Made by a program: the position numbers and the translations under genes. A stretch of 64,000 nucleotides of DNA from Gammaproteobacteria bacterium (GTDB lineage Bacteria; Pseudomonadota; Gammaproteobacteria; UBA4575), in NCBI GenBank assembly GCA_033344735.1, contig JAWPMW010000001.1, positions 744,001-808,000 of the forward strand. Direction: 5' to 3'. The notes below the pieces were generated by a model, which saw only the letters and a list, made by a program, of their open reading frames with translations, had not been told where the DNA came from and did not search any database. Of this stretch, positions 45,368-54,954 are shown in pieces; positions within the stretch are counted from its first letter, which is position 1, and the number at the start of each line of letters is the position of its first letter.

Positions 45368-46513
45368 CTAAGTCATGTTAGAAAGAATAGCTTTCTTCAC
45401 TTCATCTAAGTTAGCATCGATGGTGATCATCTTACTGGTCGCCTGCTTAATAGCTGTATCTGGATCTTTTAAACCATGCCCAGTCAGCGTACACACTACA
45501 CTACTTCCTTTTGGTATTTTACCAGATTTGATATCTCTTAACGCACCTGCGACAGATGTTGCTGATGCAGGCTCACAAAATACGCCTTCTTCACTCGCCA
45601 AGGTGCGTTGTGCTGCTAATATTTCTTCATCAGTGCATTCATCAAACCAACCGCCGGACTCTTTAGAAACAGCCCATGCATTATCCCAGCTTTGAGGATG
45701 TCCAATACGTATGGCTGTTGCAACTGTCTCAGGATTATCCACCATTGCATTGCGCATGAAGGGTGCACTACCAGCAGCTTGATAACCAATCATTATTGGC
45801 CTTGTGCCTATCATTGATGGTGTATTAAATTTACATGCTCCAGAACATAAATTACATGCTTGCGTTTGTATGGAACCGTTGTCACTAGCGCATTCTGTAT
45901 AGCCAATCCAATGAGCAGTAATATTTCCAGCATTGCCTACTGGTAAGCAATGAAAATCAGGTGCTTTACCTAACTCTTCAACAATTTCAAATGACGCTGT
46001 TTTCTGGCCTTGCAGTCGATAAGGGTTAATACTATTGACAATATCTACCGGCGCATGATTTGCAACTTCTTTAACTAAACGCATGCCATCATCAAAGTTG
46101 CCACGTACTTGAATAACAACTGCACCATGAATCATGGCTTGGGCCAATTTACCCATAGCTATTTTGCCATCGGGAATAAGTACAAATGCTGTAATACCGG
46201 CACGTGACGCATATGCGGCGGCTGCAGCCGAAGTATTACCAGTCGAAGCACAAATTATTGCACGACTACCATCTTGCACAGCTTTAGTCACTGCCACAGT
46301 CATACCACGATCTTTAAATGAACCCGTTGGATTCAAACCTTCAAATTTTAAATACAAAGAAATGTCGTTTTCAGCTGCAACTTTTATGTTCTGAGATAAA
46401 ATTAAAGGCGTATTACCTTCACCCAGACTAATTATCCTACCATTGGGATCAATCGGCAGTCGTGGTAAAAAGCGCTTAATTAATCCAGTGTAATGTGACT
46501 CTATATCTTGCAT
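45368..46513 (-). CDS. thrC: Threonine synthase
   Basis: A PLP enzyme of 381 residues making threonine from O-phosphohomoserine. The PLP lysine is in PTGSFKDRGM (about 61-70), followed by CASTGNTSAAAAAYASRAG, LPVGNAGNITAHWIGY and the C-terminal CTLTGHGLKDPD. One insertion (QTQACNLCSGACKFN) contains three Cys and is unusual for ThrC. It follows hom by 4 bases in an aminotransferase-hom-thrC operon, so it is part of the aspartate-derived amino acid pathway. Length agrees with the short type-2 threonine synthases. Confidence 0.93.
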   Translation of the reverse strand: MQDIESHYTGLIKRFLPRLPIDPNGRIISLGEGNTPLILSQNIKVAAENDISLYLKFEGLNPTGSFKDRGMTVAVTKAVQDGSRAIICASTGNTSAAAAAYASRAGITAFVLIPDGKIAMGKLAQAMIHGAVVIQVRGNFDDGMRLVKEVANHAPVDIVNSINPYRLQGQKTASFEIVEELGKAPDFHCLPVGNAGNITAHWIGYTECASDNGSIQTQACNLCSGACKFNTPSMIGTRPIMIGYQAAGSAPFMRNAMVDNPETVATAIRIGHPQSWDNAWAVSKESGGWFDECTDEEILAAQRTLASEEGVFCEPASATSVAGALRDIKSGKIPKGSSVVCTLTGHGLKDPDTAIKQATSKMITIDANLDEVKKAILSNMT

Positions 46514-46517
46514 GGAA

Positions 46518-47846
46518 TTAACCTAAAGTTTCTAAACGAATTCTAATGATTTTACCTGTGACTGTTGCCAGACTTTCTATTTTAGCAATTGCAGCCATCA
46601 TATTAGACTCCGTTATATTATGTGTAAGTATTACCAATGGCACACAACCTTGTTGATCCTTTTCTTCTTTCTGAACAATAGCTTCTATACTAATATTTTG
46701 ATCAGAGAAAATACGTGTTACATCTGCCAACACACCAGCTTGATCTTGTACTTGCATACGTAAATAGAATGCAGTTTCTACTTGATCCATACTCAGTACA
46801 TCGATGTTTTGAATCGAATCAGGTTGAAAGGCTAAATGTGGTACACGATTACCAGGGTCTGTAGTTAATGCTCGAACCACATCCACAAGATCGGCAACAA
46901 CGGCTGATGCGGTAGGTTCTGCACCTGCGCCAGGTCCATAGTATAAAGTAGGACCAACAGCATCAGCGCGTACTAATACTGCATTCATGACGCCATCTAC
47001 ATTAGCGATCAATCTACGATGTGGAATTAAAGTGGGATGTACACGCATTTCTAAGCCTGTTGAGACACGACGCGCAATTCCTAAATGCTTTATCCGATAT
47101 CCAAGTTCGCCAGCATATTCGACATCAGCACGAGTAATTTCTGATATACCTTCTGTATACACTTTTTCAAATTGCAGTGGTACACCAAATGCGATCGAAG
47201 CAAGTATTGTTAACTTATGTGCAGCATCTATACCTTCAACATCGAATGTAGGATCAGCTTCAGCATACCCTAGCGCTTGAGCTTCTTTAAGTACATCCAT
47301 GAAATCGCGGCCTTTGTCCCGCATTTCAGTAAGAATAAAATTACCCGTACCATTGATAATACCTGCAAGCCATTCAATTTGATTACCAGCTAAACCTTCA
47401 CGAATCGCTTTGATAATAGGAATACCACCAGCAACAGCTGCCTCAAAAGCAACGGTGACTCCTTTTCGCTGAGCTGCTTCAAAAATTTCATTACCATGTA
47501 ATGCAATTAGTGCTTTATTAGCAGTCACTATATGTTTGCCATTTTCAATTGCGCGCAGTACTAATTCTTTTGCCAGCTCAGTACCACCAATCAGCTCTAA
47601 AACAATATCGATATTTGGATCATCAACAATCTCATTCGAGTCTAGCGTTAATTTGACATTATCTAATTCAGCATTACGCTTTTTATTAATATCTCGCACA
47701 CTAGCAGATACTAATTCAATAGAACGGCCCGCTCGACGAGCTATTTCTGCAGCATTACGCTGTAGTACCGTGGCAGTGCCAGCGCCAACAGTACCTAAAC
47801 CTAAAATTCCAATTGTGACTGGTTTCATTATGCTATCTGTACTCAT
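46518..47846 (-). CDS. hom: Homoserine dehydrogenase
   Basis: An NAD(P)-dependent enzyme of 442 residues reducing aspartate semialdehyde to homoserine. The Rossmann motif GILGLGTVGAG is near 12-22, the substrate region is GIINGTGNFILTEM with FDVEGIDAAHK, and a C-terminal ACT domain (about 360-435, starting YLRMQVQDQAGVLADVTRIF) implies threonine feedback control. It is monofunctional, without aspartokinase. A second ATG (MKPVTIGIL) six codons in may be the start. It lies between an aminotransferase and thrC with tiny gaps, in one operon. Confidence 0.95.
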   Translation of the reverse strand: MSTDSIMKPVTIGILGLGTVGAGTATVLQRNAAEIARRAGRSIELVSASVRDINKKRNAELDNVKLTLDSNEIVDDPNIDIVLELIGGTELAKELVLRAIENGKHIVTANKALIALHGNEIFEAAQRKGVTVAFEAAVAGGIPIIKAIREGLAGNQIEWLAGIINGTGNFILTEMRDKGRDFMDVLKEAQALGYAEADPTFDVEGIDAAHKLTILASIAFGVPLQFEKVYTEGISEITRADVEYAGELGYRIKHLGIARRVSTGLEMRVHPTLIPHRRLIANVDGVMNAVLVRADAVGPTLYYGPGAGAEPTASAVVADLVDVVRALTTDPGNRVPHLAFQPDSIQNIDVLSMDQVETAFYLRMQVQDQAGVLADVTRIFSDQNISIEAIVQKEEKDQQGCVPLVILTHNITESNMMAAIAKIESLATVTGKIIRIRLETLG

Positions 47847-47849
47847 TAG

Positions 47850-49028
47850 TTATTCAGAATCACGGAACATTTTTTTGATGCCGCGAATTGCTTGTCTAGT
47901 TCGGTGCTCGTTCTCAATTAAGCTAAAGCGCACATGCTTATCACCGTATTGACCAAAACCTACACCAGGCGAAACAGCCACCTTGGCTTTTTCTAGCATC
48001 TGCATAGAAAATTCTAAAGAACCTTGTTGAGCAAAATTTTCAGGTATTTTTGCCCATACAAACATTGTCGCTTTAGGTGGATCCACACGCCAACCCATAC
48101 TATTCAAACCTTCAATTAATACATCGCGGCGAGAACAATACATATTTCGTATTTCTTCTACACAATCTTGTGGCCCATCTAATGCAGCAATTGCAGCAAC
48201 TTGTATAGGTGTGAACATGCCATAATCAAGATATGACTTTAATCTTGACAATGCGCCTACCAACGTCTTATTCCCACACATAAAACCAACACGCCAACCA
48301 GGCATATTATAGGTTTTAGATAATGAGTAAAACTCTGCGGCAATCTCTTTTGCTCCTTTCACCTGAAGTATAGACGGTGGCTCGTAACCATCGTAAGTAA
48401 TCTCGCCATAAGCAATATCATTGATCACCCAGATATTATGTTCCTTGGCAATTTCAATAACACGTTCAAAAAACTCTAACTCAACGCACTCTGTTGTTGG
48501 ATTTGCTGGAAAATTAAGAATAATAAGTTTTGGTTTTGGCCATGCCACTTGAATTGCTTTTTCCAGCTCTTCAAAAAAGTCTGTCTCTTCAGATAATGGA
48601 ACATAAATAACTTCAGCACCAGCAATCACACAGCCATATGGATGAATTGGATAGGCTGGATTTGGAACCAATACAGCGTCTCCAGGGCTCAACATCGCTA
48701 AAGCTAGATGCGCCAAGCCTTCTTTTGAGCCAATAGTCACTATTGCCTCACTATCTTCATCTAGATCAACATCAAATTTACGTTTATACCAGCCGCAAAT
48801 TGACTTCCTCAAACGTGGAATCCCACGTGAAACGGAATATCGATGGGTATCATTACGTTGAGCAGCTTCGACCAACTTTTCTACAATATGAGCAGGAGCG
48901 CCTTGATCAGGGTTTCCCATCCCAAAATCAACAATATCTGCTCCTTCCGCACGAAATGATGCCTTGCGTTCATTGACGATATTGAAAATATACGGTGGTA
49001 ACCGTTGAATTCTAGGAAAATCTTCCAT
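47850..49028 (-). CDS. alaC: PLP aminotransferase, AlaC-like
   Basis: A class I aminotransferase of 392 residues, close to alanine transaminase AlaC (YfdZ). [17 protein letters not shown] is near 36-52, and [19 protein letters not shown] and the PLP lysine in [16 protein letters not shown] follow. It transfers amino groups between alanine, pyruvate, glutamate and 2-oxoglutarate. It is the first gene of the operon with hom and thrC, an arrangement common in Gammaproteobacteria. AlaC-like identity is supported by motif spacing; a broader keto-acid range is possible. Confidence 0.85.
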   Translation of the reverse strand: MEDFPRIQRLPPYIFNIVNERKASFRAEGADIVDFGMGNPDQGAPAHIVEKLVEAAQRNDTHRYSVSRGIPRLRKSICGWYKRKFDVDLDEDSEAIVTIGSKEGLAHLALAMLSPGDAVLVPNPAYPIHPYGCVIAGAEVIYVPLSEETDFFEELEKAIQVAWPKPKLIILNFPANPTTECVELEFFERVIEIAKEHNIWVINDIAYGEITYDGYEPPSILQVKGAKEIAAEFYSLSKTYNMPGWRVGFMCGNKTLVGALSRLKSYLDYGMFTPIQVAAIAALDGPQDCVEEIRNMYCSRRDVLIEGLNSMGWRVDPPKATMFVWAKIPENFAQQGSLEFSMQMLEKAKVAVSPGVGFGQYGDKHVRFSLIENEHRTRQAIRGIKKMFRDSE

Positions 49029-49088
49029 GGATGCGCTATTCCAGAACTTAAAGTACTATTTAGAGAAATTGTAAGCGAAAATTAGACC

Positions 49089-49460
49089 GTGCATTTTACA
49101 GAAGACAAGCCCTCGGGTAACTACATTATTAATGAGTACAGCAAAAATACTGTCACTATAAACAACCAATGTTACGAAAATTCCTTATATCTCTCTGCAG
49201 ACACATTTATTGAGCAGATTCCTCTCAGACGCAGCTCAGATTTGAGTATAAAAGCAATTGAATTCATTTTTGATATGAAACCAGAATTGGTGATTTTAGG
49301 CAGTGGAGAATCTCTTAAATTTCCACCCGCTGAAATTATTGCTCATTTCGCACACAATGGAATAGGTTTTGAAACTATGGACCATTCTGCCGCTTGCCGA
49401 ACTTATGCAGTACTAAGTGCTGAACAACGTGATGTCGGTTTATTGATATTAATCGATTAA
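49089..49460 (+). CDS. Mth938/DUF498-like protein
   Basis: A 123-residue soluble protein starting with GTG 49089. The pattern SADTFIEQIPLR, then PELVILGSGESLKFPPAEIIAHFAHNGIGFETMDHSAACRTYAVLSAEQRDVGLLIL is the Mth938/Xcc1710 fold: VILGxG, GIGxExMxTxAACRTYNxL. Bacterial members have no firm function; the mitochondrial relative NDUFAF3 assembles complex I. The gene sits where rpoS would often follow nlpD, and converges on nlpD with a 4-base overlap. Confidence 0.78.
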   Translation: MHFTEDKPSGNYIINEYSKNTVTINNQCYENSLYLSADTFIEQIPLRRSSDLSIKAIEFIFDMKPELVILGSGESLKFPPAEIIAHFAHNGIGFETMDHSAACRTYAVLSAEQRDVGLLILID

Positions 49461-50134
49461 CGAGGAAGGTATTTTAGTGGATCAACAGGATTACCGTCCT
49501 TTCGTATCTCAAAGTGAAGTTTAGCTCGATCTGTCCCTGTGGAACCAACCTCAGCAATTTTCTGCCCGATTTTAACGATATCACCTTCACCAACCAATAG
49601 TTTTCGACTATGAGCATAAGCACTAAAGTAACTTGAATTATGCTTAATAATTAATAAGTTTCCATAGCCACGTAAACCACTTCCAGCGTAGACTACTTTG
49701 CCTGCTGATGCAGCACTCACAACAGCCCCTTCTTTAGCAACAATATCAATGCCATTATTTGTGCCAGAAAACTTGCTTAACAATTTACCTTTTAATGGCC
49801 AACGCCAGTCTCCTACCGGGATTGATTTGACAGGCTTACTAGTTTTAATACTTGATTTACTTGATGATGACTTACTATCAGATCTAGCTCCTCTTATAGG
49901 CGCAGTTGAATTGACACGTAATTTTTGACCGGGATAGATCGTATAAGGACGTGGAATGTTATTCCAATGAGCAAGCTGCTTTGCATCTACTCCATAACGC
50001 CAGCTTATAGAATGAAGAGTGTCACCCTTTTCTACAATGTGATAACTATTATGGTAGTGACGCGGTGCCTTAGGTTTAGAAGTACAACCGCTAAACATCA
50101 AAAATGCAACCAAACAAATAATAAATATTCGCAT
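49457..50134 (-). CDS. nlpD: NlpD-like lipoprotein, LysM plus degenerate M23 (amidase activator)
   Basis: A 225-residue lipoprotein with lipobox FSGC at about 14-17 and one LysM domain at about 30-75 (YHIVEKGDTLHSISWRYG, PGQKLRV). A Ser/Lys linker and a C-terminal LytM domain follow (GIDIVAKEGAVV, GYGNLLIIKHNSSYFSAYAH, LHFEIRKDGNPVDP). NNGIDI in place of HxGxD removes a zinc ligand, as in NlpD, which activates the amidase AmiC at the septum rather than cutting peptidoglycan. The start at 50134 is chosen over 50188. It follows yqaA by 19 bases. No rpoS follows. Confidence 0.9.
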   Translation of the reverse strand: MRIFIICLVAFLMFSGCTSKPKAPRHYHNSYHIVEKGDTLHSISWRYGVDAKQLAHWNNIPRPYTIYPGQKLRVNSTAPIRGARSDSKSSSSKSSIKTSKPVKSIPVGDWRWPLKGKLLSKFSGTNNGIDIVAKEGAVVSAASAGKVVYAGSGLRGYGNLLIIKHNSSYFSAYAHSRKLLVGEGDIVKIGQKIAEVGSTGTDRAKLHFEIRKDGNPVDPLKYLPR

Positions 50135-50153
50135 ACTAATTAGACACAAGTTA

Positions 50154-50735
50154 CTAGTGAGTAGATACCCACACAATTGCAATACCAAGTAACACTACAA
50201 ATATCCATCCTATGCGTTCGATATATTTTAACAACATAGGTTCAATACGTGGCCCAGCATATTTAACAATTCCTGCTACCAAAAAGAACCTAGCACCACG
50301 TCCAATGAATGATGCGAGTAAAAATGGTAACAATGGCTGCACCATAACTCCGGCTGTAATTGTAAATAACTTATATGGAATAGGAGAAAAACCTGCAACA
50401 AAAACAACCCAGACACCCCATTGCTCAAACCAGTTACGGGCATGAATATAACTATCCCAGTAGCCAGTAGTTTGCAACCACTGTGAAATGAAATCAAAAG
50501 CAAAATAGCCTATCGCATAACCAGCTAAGCCACCCAGCACTGAAAATAGGGTTGTAAGAAAAGCAAACCAAAATGCTTTATTTGGCATACGCATTGCCAT
50601 TGGTGCAAGCATTACATCTGGAGGAATAGGGAAAAATGATGACTCTGCAAAACTTAATGCACTTAAAATTGCTGGCGCTCGTTTATGCTCAGCTGCATTC
50701 ATACATTTATCATAGATGGTAGAAAATAATTTCAT
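50154..50735 (-). CDS. yqaA: YqaA-family membrane protein (DedA-related)
   Basis: A 193-residue inner-membrane protein with four to five hydrophobic segments. SFAESSFFPIPPDVML (about 27-42) carries the E-SxxFPxPP motif of the YqaA branch, and AGFSPIPYKLFTITAG with FLLASFIGRGARFFLVA carries the second conserved set. DedA-like proteins are linked to lipid carrier recycling and membrane potential. The start at 50735 lies just after the pcm stop; an in-frame ATG at 50783 would overlap it. The gene lies in a surE-pcm-yqaA-nlpD operon. Confidence 0.85.
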   Translation of the reverse strand: MKLFSTIYDKCMNAAEHKRAPAILSALSFAESSFFPIPPDVMLAPMAMRMPNKAFWFAFLTTLFSVLGGLAGYAIGYFAFDFISQWLQTTGYWDSYIHARNWFEQWGVWVVFVAGFSPIPYKLFTITAGVMVQPLLPFLLASFIGRGARFFLVAGIVKYAGPRIEPMLLKYIERIGWIFVVLLGIAIVWVSTH

Positions 50736-50745
50736 TAAATTTAAA

Positions 50746-51414
50746 TTAACCTCTAACCAAAGGTACAAACGAAACATCTTCAAGTTTTTCTTGTGTCACA
50801 CCATCCTTAGTTCTTTTCAATGTAAGTAATTGTTGTGCACTGTCTTGCGCACCAACTGGAATAATCAAACGTCCTCCAATGGCTAATTGATTTAATAAGG
50901 AATTCGGGATCTCCGGTGCAGCGGCTGTTACAATAATGGCGTCATATGGAGCGTAGCTTTCCCACCCCCAAGTACCATCAGATAATTTACATTGCACATT
51001 CTTTAAACCAAGAGAAATAAAAAGTTTTCGTGCTTGTTGATGTAAAGGTTTAATTAACTCTACGCTATATACTTTTTCTACTATTAGAGAGAGTAGCGCT
51101 GCTTGATAACCAGAACCTGTGCCAATTTCTAATACTTTACTTGGTATACCTTCAGAAATTAATGCTTCGGTCATTCTAGCAACGATATACGGCTGAGAAA
51201 TTGTTTGCTTATGCCCTATTGGCAATGCATCATCTTCATAAGCGCGTGTTGCCAATGCTTCATCGACAAACAAATGTCTAGGTAAGGAACGCATTGCTTC
51301 TAACACCGTGACATTGCTTATTCCTTTAGTACGCAAACGTTCAATCAAACGATCGCGTGTTCGCTGAGATGTCATTCCAATGCCAGTAATACTATTATTC
51401 ATGCCTGATCTCAC
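50746..51414 (-). CDS. pcm: Protein-L-isoaspartate O-methyltransferase
   Basis: A repair methyltransferase of about 222 residues that converts isoaspartyl residues in damaged proteins. It shows [22 protein letters not shown] (substrate loop), motif [30 protein letters not shown] and the C-terminal FVPLVRG. The start may be GTG 51414 (GGAG three bases upstream) or the ATG at 51402. It overlaps the surE 3' end by 20 bases. The surE-pcm pair is the usual gammaproteobacterial arrangement for survival in stationary phase. Confidence 0.94.
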   Translation of the reverse strand: MRSGMNNSITGIGMTSQRTRDRLIERLRTKGISNVTVLEAMRSLPRHLFVDEALATRAYEDDALPIGHKQTISQPYIVARMTEALISEGIPSKVLEIGTGSGYQAALLSLIVEKVYSVELIKPLHQQARKLFISLGLKNVQCKLSDGTWGWESYAPYDAIIVTAAAPEIPNSLLNQLAIGGRLIIPVGAQDSAQQLLTLKRTKDGVTQEKLEDVSFVPLVRG

Positions 51415-52156
51415 AATCTCCCAGCCAACGACTCACTAAGTCCATTGAACTGTATTTGGTAAGATCAACATGAATTGGTGAAACTGAAACATAGTTTTCA
51501 CTCACAGCATGAAAATCTGTCCCTGGCCCTGCGTCTTGCTCGGGGCCTGCAGCACCAACCCAATAAATAGTCTTTCCGCGAGGATCTTTATCAATCACGG
51601 CTGGTTCTGACTTATGTCGATTTCCAAGCCTGGTGGTTTGTAATCCACGAATATCAGCCAGAGGCACATCGGGCACATTCACATTTAAAATAGTATCTTT
51701 GGGTAATGGCTTATCAATAAGTTGTTGGACGATGTTTTTAGTCACCACTGCCGCAGTACTAAAATGTTTAGCTTGGAATGAATTTATTGACACCGCCACA
51801 GCTGGAAATCCTAGATGTCTGCCTTCAATAGCAGCTGCTACAGTCCCAGAATAAATCACGTCATCACCCAGATTTGGACCAGCATTAATACCGGAAACCA
51901 CCATATCGGGCTCACTCACAAGCAATCCAGTTAATCCTAAATGGACGCAATCGGTAGGTGTTCCGTCTACCCTATACCAGTCAGATTCAGTCTGATTAGC
52001 GCGTAGAGGCGTTTGCAAGGTAAGTGAATTACTCGCAGCACTTCTGTCTATATGAGGTGCCACTACAGTTATTTTGGCAATTTCGCCAAGCGATTGTGCC
52101 AACGCTATCAGTCCAGGGGCCTGATATCCATCGTCATTACTAAGTAAGAGGTGCAT
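51395..52156 (-). CDS. surE: 5'/3'-nucleotidase SurE
   Basis: A metal-dependent phosphatase of 253 residues acting on nucleoside monophosphates and short polyphosphates. The N-terminal [13 protein letters not shown] carries the DD metal pair, [12 protein letters not shown] the nearby Ser, and [27 protein letters not shown] the conserved Asn and Gly loop; [16 protein letters not shown] closes the fold. First gene of surE-pcm-yqaA-nlpD. The upstream region is divergent from the Smr gene. Confidence 0.95.
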   Translation of the reverse strand: MHLLLSNDDGYQAPGLIALAQSLGEIAKITVVAPHIDRSAASNSLTLQTPLRANQTESDWYRVDGTPTDCVHLGLTGLLVSEPDMVVSGINAGPNLGDDVIYSGTVAAAIEGRHLGFPAVAVSINSFQAKHFSTAAVVTKNIVQQLIDKPLPKDTILNVNVPDVPLADIRGLQTTRLGNRHKSEPAVIDKDPRGKTIYWVGAAGPEQDAGPGTDFHAVSENYVSVSPIHVDLTKYSSMDLVSRWLGDCEIRHE

Positions 52157-52261
52157 GCATAAAATTGAATAAAAAGTGTACTATATTGAAAATAAAATCC
52201 ACTTATAATAACAGGCAAGTGCCTAAGCCTCGTAGTAATAATTTAACTAGTGATAATCTTC

Positions 52262-52804
52262 ATGTCAGACCCAAAAGACAATCAAAATGATCCTCCAAGC
52301 TTTGCTGAGCTTATGAATGGGGTTAAGGTATTATCAAATGATGACAAAGTGGTTCACAACACACCTAAGCCTCGTCCCGTTCCACAACAATCACACCGTG
52401 ATCAACAGAAGGTTATGCAAGAATTATTAGTTAGTCCTACTGAACACGAAGACATGCAGCCTGGTGATAGCTTGTCATACGTTCAAGCGGGAATTCAAAA
52501 ACAAGTATTTAGAAAACTTAAGCGTGGTCAGTATACTATTGAAGCTGAATTAGATTTACATGGCCTCACCAGACTTGAATCACAACAACAATTGACCGAT
52601 TTCGTGAATGAATGCCGTGACCGTGGTATACGTTGTGTTCGCATAATTCATGGCAAAGGTTATGGCTCAAGTAATCAGGGACCAGTAATAAAGCCACTGG
52701 TGAATCAATGGTTACAACGTCGTGATGAAATTTTGGCTTTTTGCTCAGCAAGACCTGCTGATGGAGGCACGGGAGCGGTTTACGTATTACTTAAATCAGC
52801 TTAA
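52262..52804 (+). CDS. Smr-domain protein (SmrA/SmrB-like)
   Basis: A 180-residue protein with a disordered N-terminus and a C-terminal Smr domain at about 92-178. The LDLHGL motif is present, as are CVRIIHGKGYGS (the IIHGKG signature) and GAVYVLLK. Smr domains are endonucleases; SmrB cleaves mRNA between collided ribosomes. The start ATG 52262 gives MSDPKDNQNDPPSF; ATG 52250 would add four residues. It converges on the GspC-like gene with a 7-base gap. Distinguishing SmrA from SmrB is not possible here. Confidence 0.85.
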   Translation: MSDPKDNQNDPPSFAELMNGVKVLSNDDKVVHNTPKPRPVPQQSHRDQQKVMQELLVSPTEHEDMQPGDSLSYVQAGIQKQVFRKLKRGQYTIEAELDLHGLTRLESQQQLTDFVNECRDRGIRCVRIIHGKGYGSSNQGPVIKPLVNQWLQRRDEILAFCSARPADGGTGAVYVLLKSA

Positions 52805-52811
52805 ATTCTTT

Positions 52812-53498
52812 TTAACGCTGTAATAGATAATTTTTGTAATATCTAACATTATCTCGAATCAACTCAAGATCAATAGACTGGGTATATTTAATTTGGTCAA
52901 AGGCATCGGAAAATTCGTCTGCGTTAGAAGCGCCCACACCATTAACCGAAACAATTAAATCTCCTTCTTGCAAATCAAGTGTTTTTGAAATTTCTTCCTC
53001 AGAGACGGTTTTCACTTCATACGCTGCAAGCTGTCCATCTTGCATATGAGGAATCAAGTTAAATGCCAATATAAAATTTTCTGGCTGGTCAAATAACTCT
53101 GTTTGGTATTCATCAGAAATAGCAACAGGAGGTGACCATACATCTTGATCAGCAGCAGTAGACGTTATGTCGATACTTAAACTACGTAAAGTTAACGTTA
53201 GAATTTGATCATTACAATAAAAGCTAACTCTACTTTTACGCACATAATCAAGAACACAACCTGATATCACATCTCCGACTCGCAATACTTTCTCATTACG
53301 TTTTTCTTTGTCGAATAAAACAGCGATAGAATTGGAGTTATTCAACACAACTCCACTTAGTTCAAAATTAGCTAGCTTAAGAGGTGCGCTTGACACTGCC
53401 GACATAGAGACAGCAAATGCTACGCCTACAGCAGCTACCCAGCGAAAATTATACTGGGTAAAAGTCGATTGGATAATTGAATGTAAATATTGGAACAT
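52812..53498 (-). CDS. GspC-like protein with PDZ domain
   Basis: A 228-residue inner-membrane protein. One N-terminal membrane helix (about 20-38) is followed by a homology region like that of type II secretion GspC (FELSGVVLNNSNSIAVLF, VLRVGDVISGCVLDYV, RVSFYC). The C-terminal PDZ-like domain (about 165-228) contains LQEGDLIVSVNGVGASNADEF. It overlaps the end of the AgmX-like gene by 50 bases from ATG 53498; TTG 53510 is also possible. No other type II secretion gene is present, so it likely serves the ExbB/ExbD machine as a periplasmic bridge. Confidence 0.7.
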   Translation of the reverse strand: MFQYLHSIIQSTFTQYNFRWVAAVGVAFAVSMSAVSSAPLKLANFELSGVVLNNSNSIAVLFDKEKRNEKVLRVGDVISGCVLDYVRKSRVSFYCNDQILTLTLRSLSIDITSTAADQDVWSPPVAISDEYQTELFDQPENFILAFNLIPHMQDGQLAAYEVKTVSEEEISKTLDLQEGDLIVSVNGVGASNADEFSDAFDQIKYTQSIDLELIRDNVRYYKNYLLQR

Positions 53499-54435
53499 CT
53501 TCAGATCCAAAGTTAATCAGTTTTACACGTTGTATTAGTTTCTGCTCTAGTTCCGTATCGGCCAATTCACTGCTAACAATGAAGATATCAGTGACTTTAC
53601 CTGATGGTGCAATTGTAATTTTTAACACAACTTTGCCTTGAAGTTCAGGCGTTGATCTGAGCGCTCGATTATACATACTGAAAATTGCACTTTTATTTCG
53701 ATCAAATGTAATCTGGATTTTTTCTAAGTCACGTTGAGCAGCGCGTCCTATTCCGTCATCAGAACCTGTACCAGATCCGCCTTCGCCTGCACCCATACCC
53801 GCAGGGCCTGAAACTCGACTAGCTGTTCTACCACCTAAGCCAGTCCCTGAAACATCTCGACTAAGAGAGGCAGTATTAATGCCGCCACTACCCTTACCTG
53901 TATTCTTGGTCACTAAAGAACGTTCAATTCTTGAAGCCGAACCACCACTGCTATTTAGTGAACGTTCCCCCAATGCTTGAGAAGTTGATTTTTTACTTAT
54001 ATCCGCCAATTCATTTTGAAAAGCCAATAATCCAGACCCAGCAGCTACTTCTTTAGCAGATTTTTTTGGTGGCGCAGGCGCTATCTTCTTTTGAGGAACA
54101 GGTTTATTGGCAACTTTAGCAACTTTCTTTTCTTGAACTTTTTTAATTGCTTTAGGTTTAGCAGTCTTAACTGGCTTCTTGAGCTTAGTAGGCTCCACTT
54201 TTTTAACTATAGGTGGTGGAGGTGGTAATTTTTTCTCAATAAGTATCTTTACAACTCGTTTTTCTTGCTTTTCCTCAATAGGTTTTTCTTTCTCAGGAAG
54301 AGGCAAAAATGGAATGATTAATGTGAGCACAAGACAAGTCATTGTAACGCGGTTTAAAATGCGTCTGAATCTTGTCTTTTCTACAGTTGACACTTCCCAT
54401 GGGAGGCGCCATGAATATACGGCTGTTGCACTCAT
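53449..54435 (-). CDS. TonB-like protein with AgmX/PglI C-terminal domain
   Basis: A 328-residue energy transducer. Its parts are a cytoplasmic N-terminus (about 1-28), a single membrane helix (about 29-47), a Pro/Lys-rich stalk with PPPPP near 75, a Gly/Ser-rich stretch (about 165-235), and a C-terminal domain (IQITFDRNKSAIFSMYNRALRSTPELQGKVVLKITIAPSG). That last part is the AgmX/PglI signature known from Myxococcus gliding proteins. The start ATG 54435 follows exbD by 4 bases; ATG 54522 is rejected. It would receive force from the ExbB/ExbD motor and pass it across the periplasm. Confidence 0.8.
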   Translation of the reverse strand: MSATAVYSWRLPWEVSTVEKTRFRRILNRVTMTCLVLTLIIPFLPLPEKEKPIEEKQEKRVVKILIEKKLPPPPPIVKKVEPTKLKKPVKTAKPKAIKKVQEKKVAKVANKPVPQKKIAPAPPKKSAKEVAAGSGLLAFQNELADISKKSTSQALGERSLNSSGGSASRIERSLVTKNTGKGSGGINTASLSRDVSGTGLGGRTASRVSGPAGMGAGEGGSGTGSDDGIGRAAQRDLEKIQITFDRNKSAIFSMYNRALRSTPELQGKVVLKITIAPSGKVTDIFIVSSELADTELEQKLIQRVKLINFGSEDVPIFTFNYPIDFYPV

Positions 54436-54439
54436 AAAC

Positions 54440-54952
54440 TTAACTTGCTTTAGTAGATTCTCTTTGGATGACTGACAAAGATATTTGCTCAAAACCAGCG
54501 CTAGAACAAATTTGCATAACACGTTTAATCAAACTAAATGGGACTTCTTTATCACCCATGATAGTAATTTCTTTTTTCTCGCTAGTTTCATCGTCTCTTT
54601 GCAACTGTTGTACTTTTAATATTTCTTCTTGAAGAGCAACTTGTAGTTTTTGTACTTCTGCTTTTTTATTTCCAGAAATATTATTTGAACTTACGACTTT
54701 TTCACCTTGCAGACTAATATCATCTTTACTCAACATTAAAACTACTGAGACACGAGGCTTCTTCTCTGCCATTGACTCAGGCATCTCAATACCTTTAGCG
54801 TTAGGTAATACAGTTGGGTCTGAAGCATTTACCAACAAGAAGAATACTAAAATAGTAAAAATATCCATCAATGAAACAATATTGAATGGTGCTTGTTTTT
54901 TTGCGCGATCATGATTGCGCTGCATTCTTTTAACTGTCTTCTTGCCGCGCAT
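54440..54952 (-). CDS. ExbD/TolR-like protein 2
   Basis: A 170-residue protein with a basic cytoplasmic start and a single membrane helix. NIVSLMDIFTILVFFLLV carries the key Asp of the proton path (near residue 30, in LMDIFTIL). The periplasmic part is longer than usual, with a charged helical insert (AEVQKLQVALQEEILKVQQLQRDDE), then the C-terminal ITIMGDKEVPFSLIKRVMQICSSAGFEQISL fold. It is paired with a second ExbD and an ExbB, and starts 2 bases after the other exbD. Confidence 0.88.
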   Translation of the reverse strand: MRGKKTVKRMQRNHDRAKKQAPFNIVSLMDIFTILVFFLLVNASDPTVLPNAKGIEMPESMAEKKPRVSVVLMLSKDDISLQGEKVVSSNNISGNKKAEVQKLQVALQEEILKVQQLQRDDETSEKKEITIMGDKEVPFSLIKRVMQICSSAGFEQISLSVIQRESTKAS

Positions 54953-54954
54953 AA

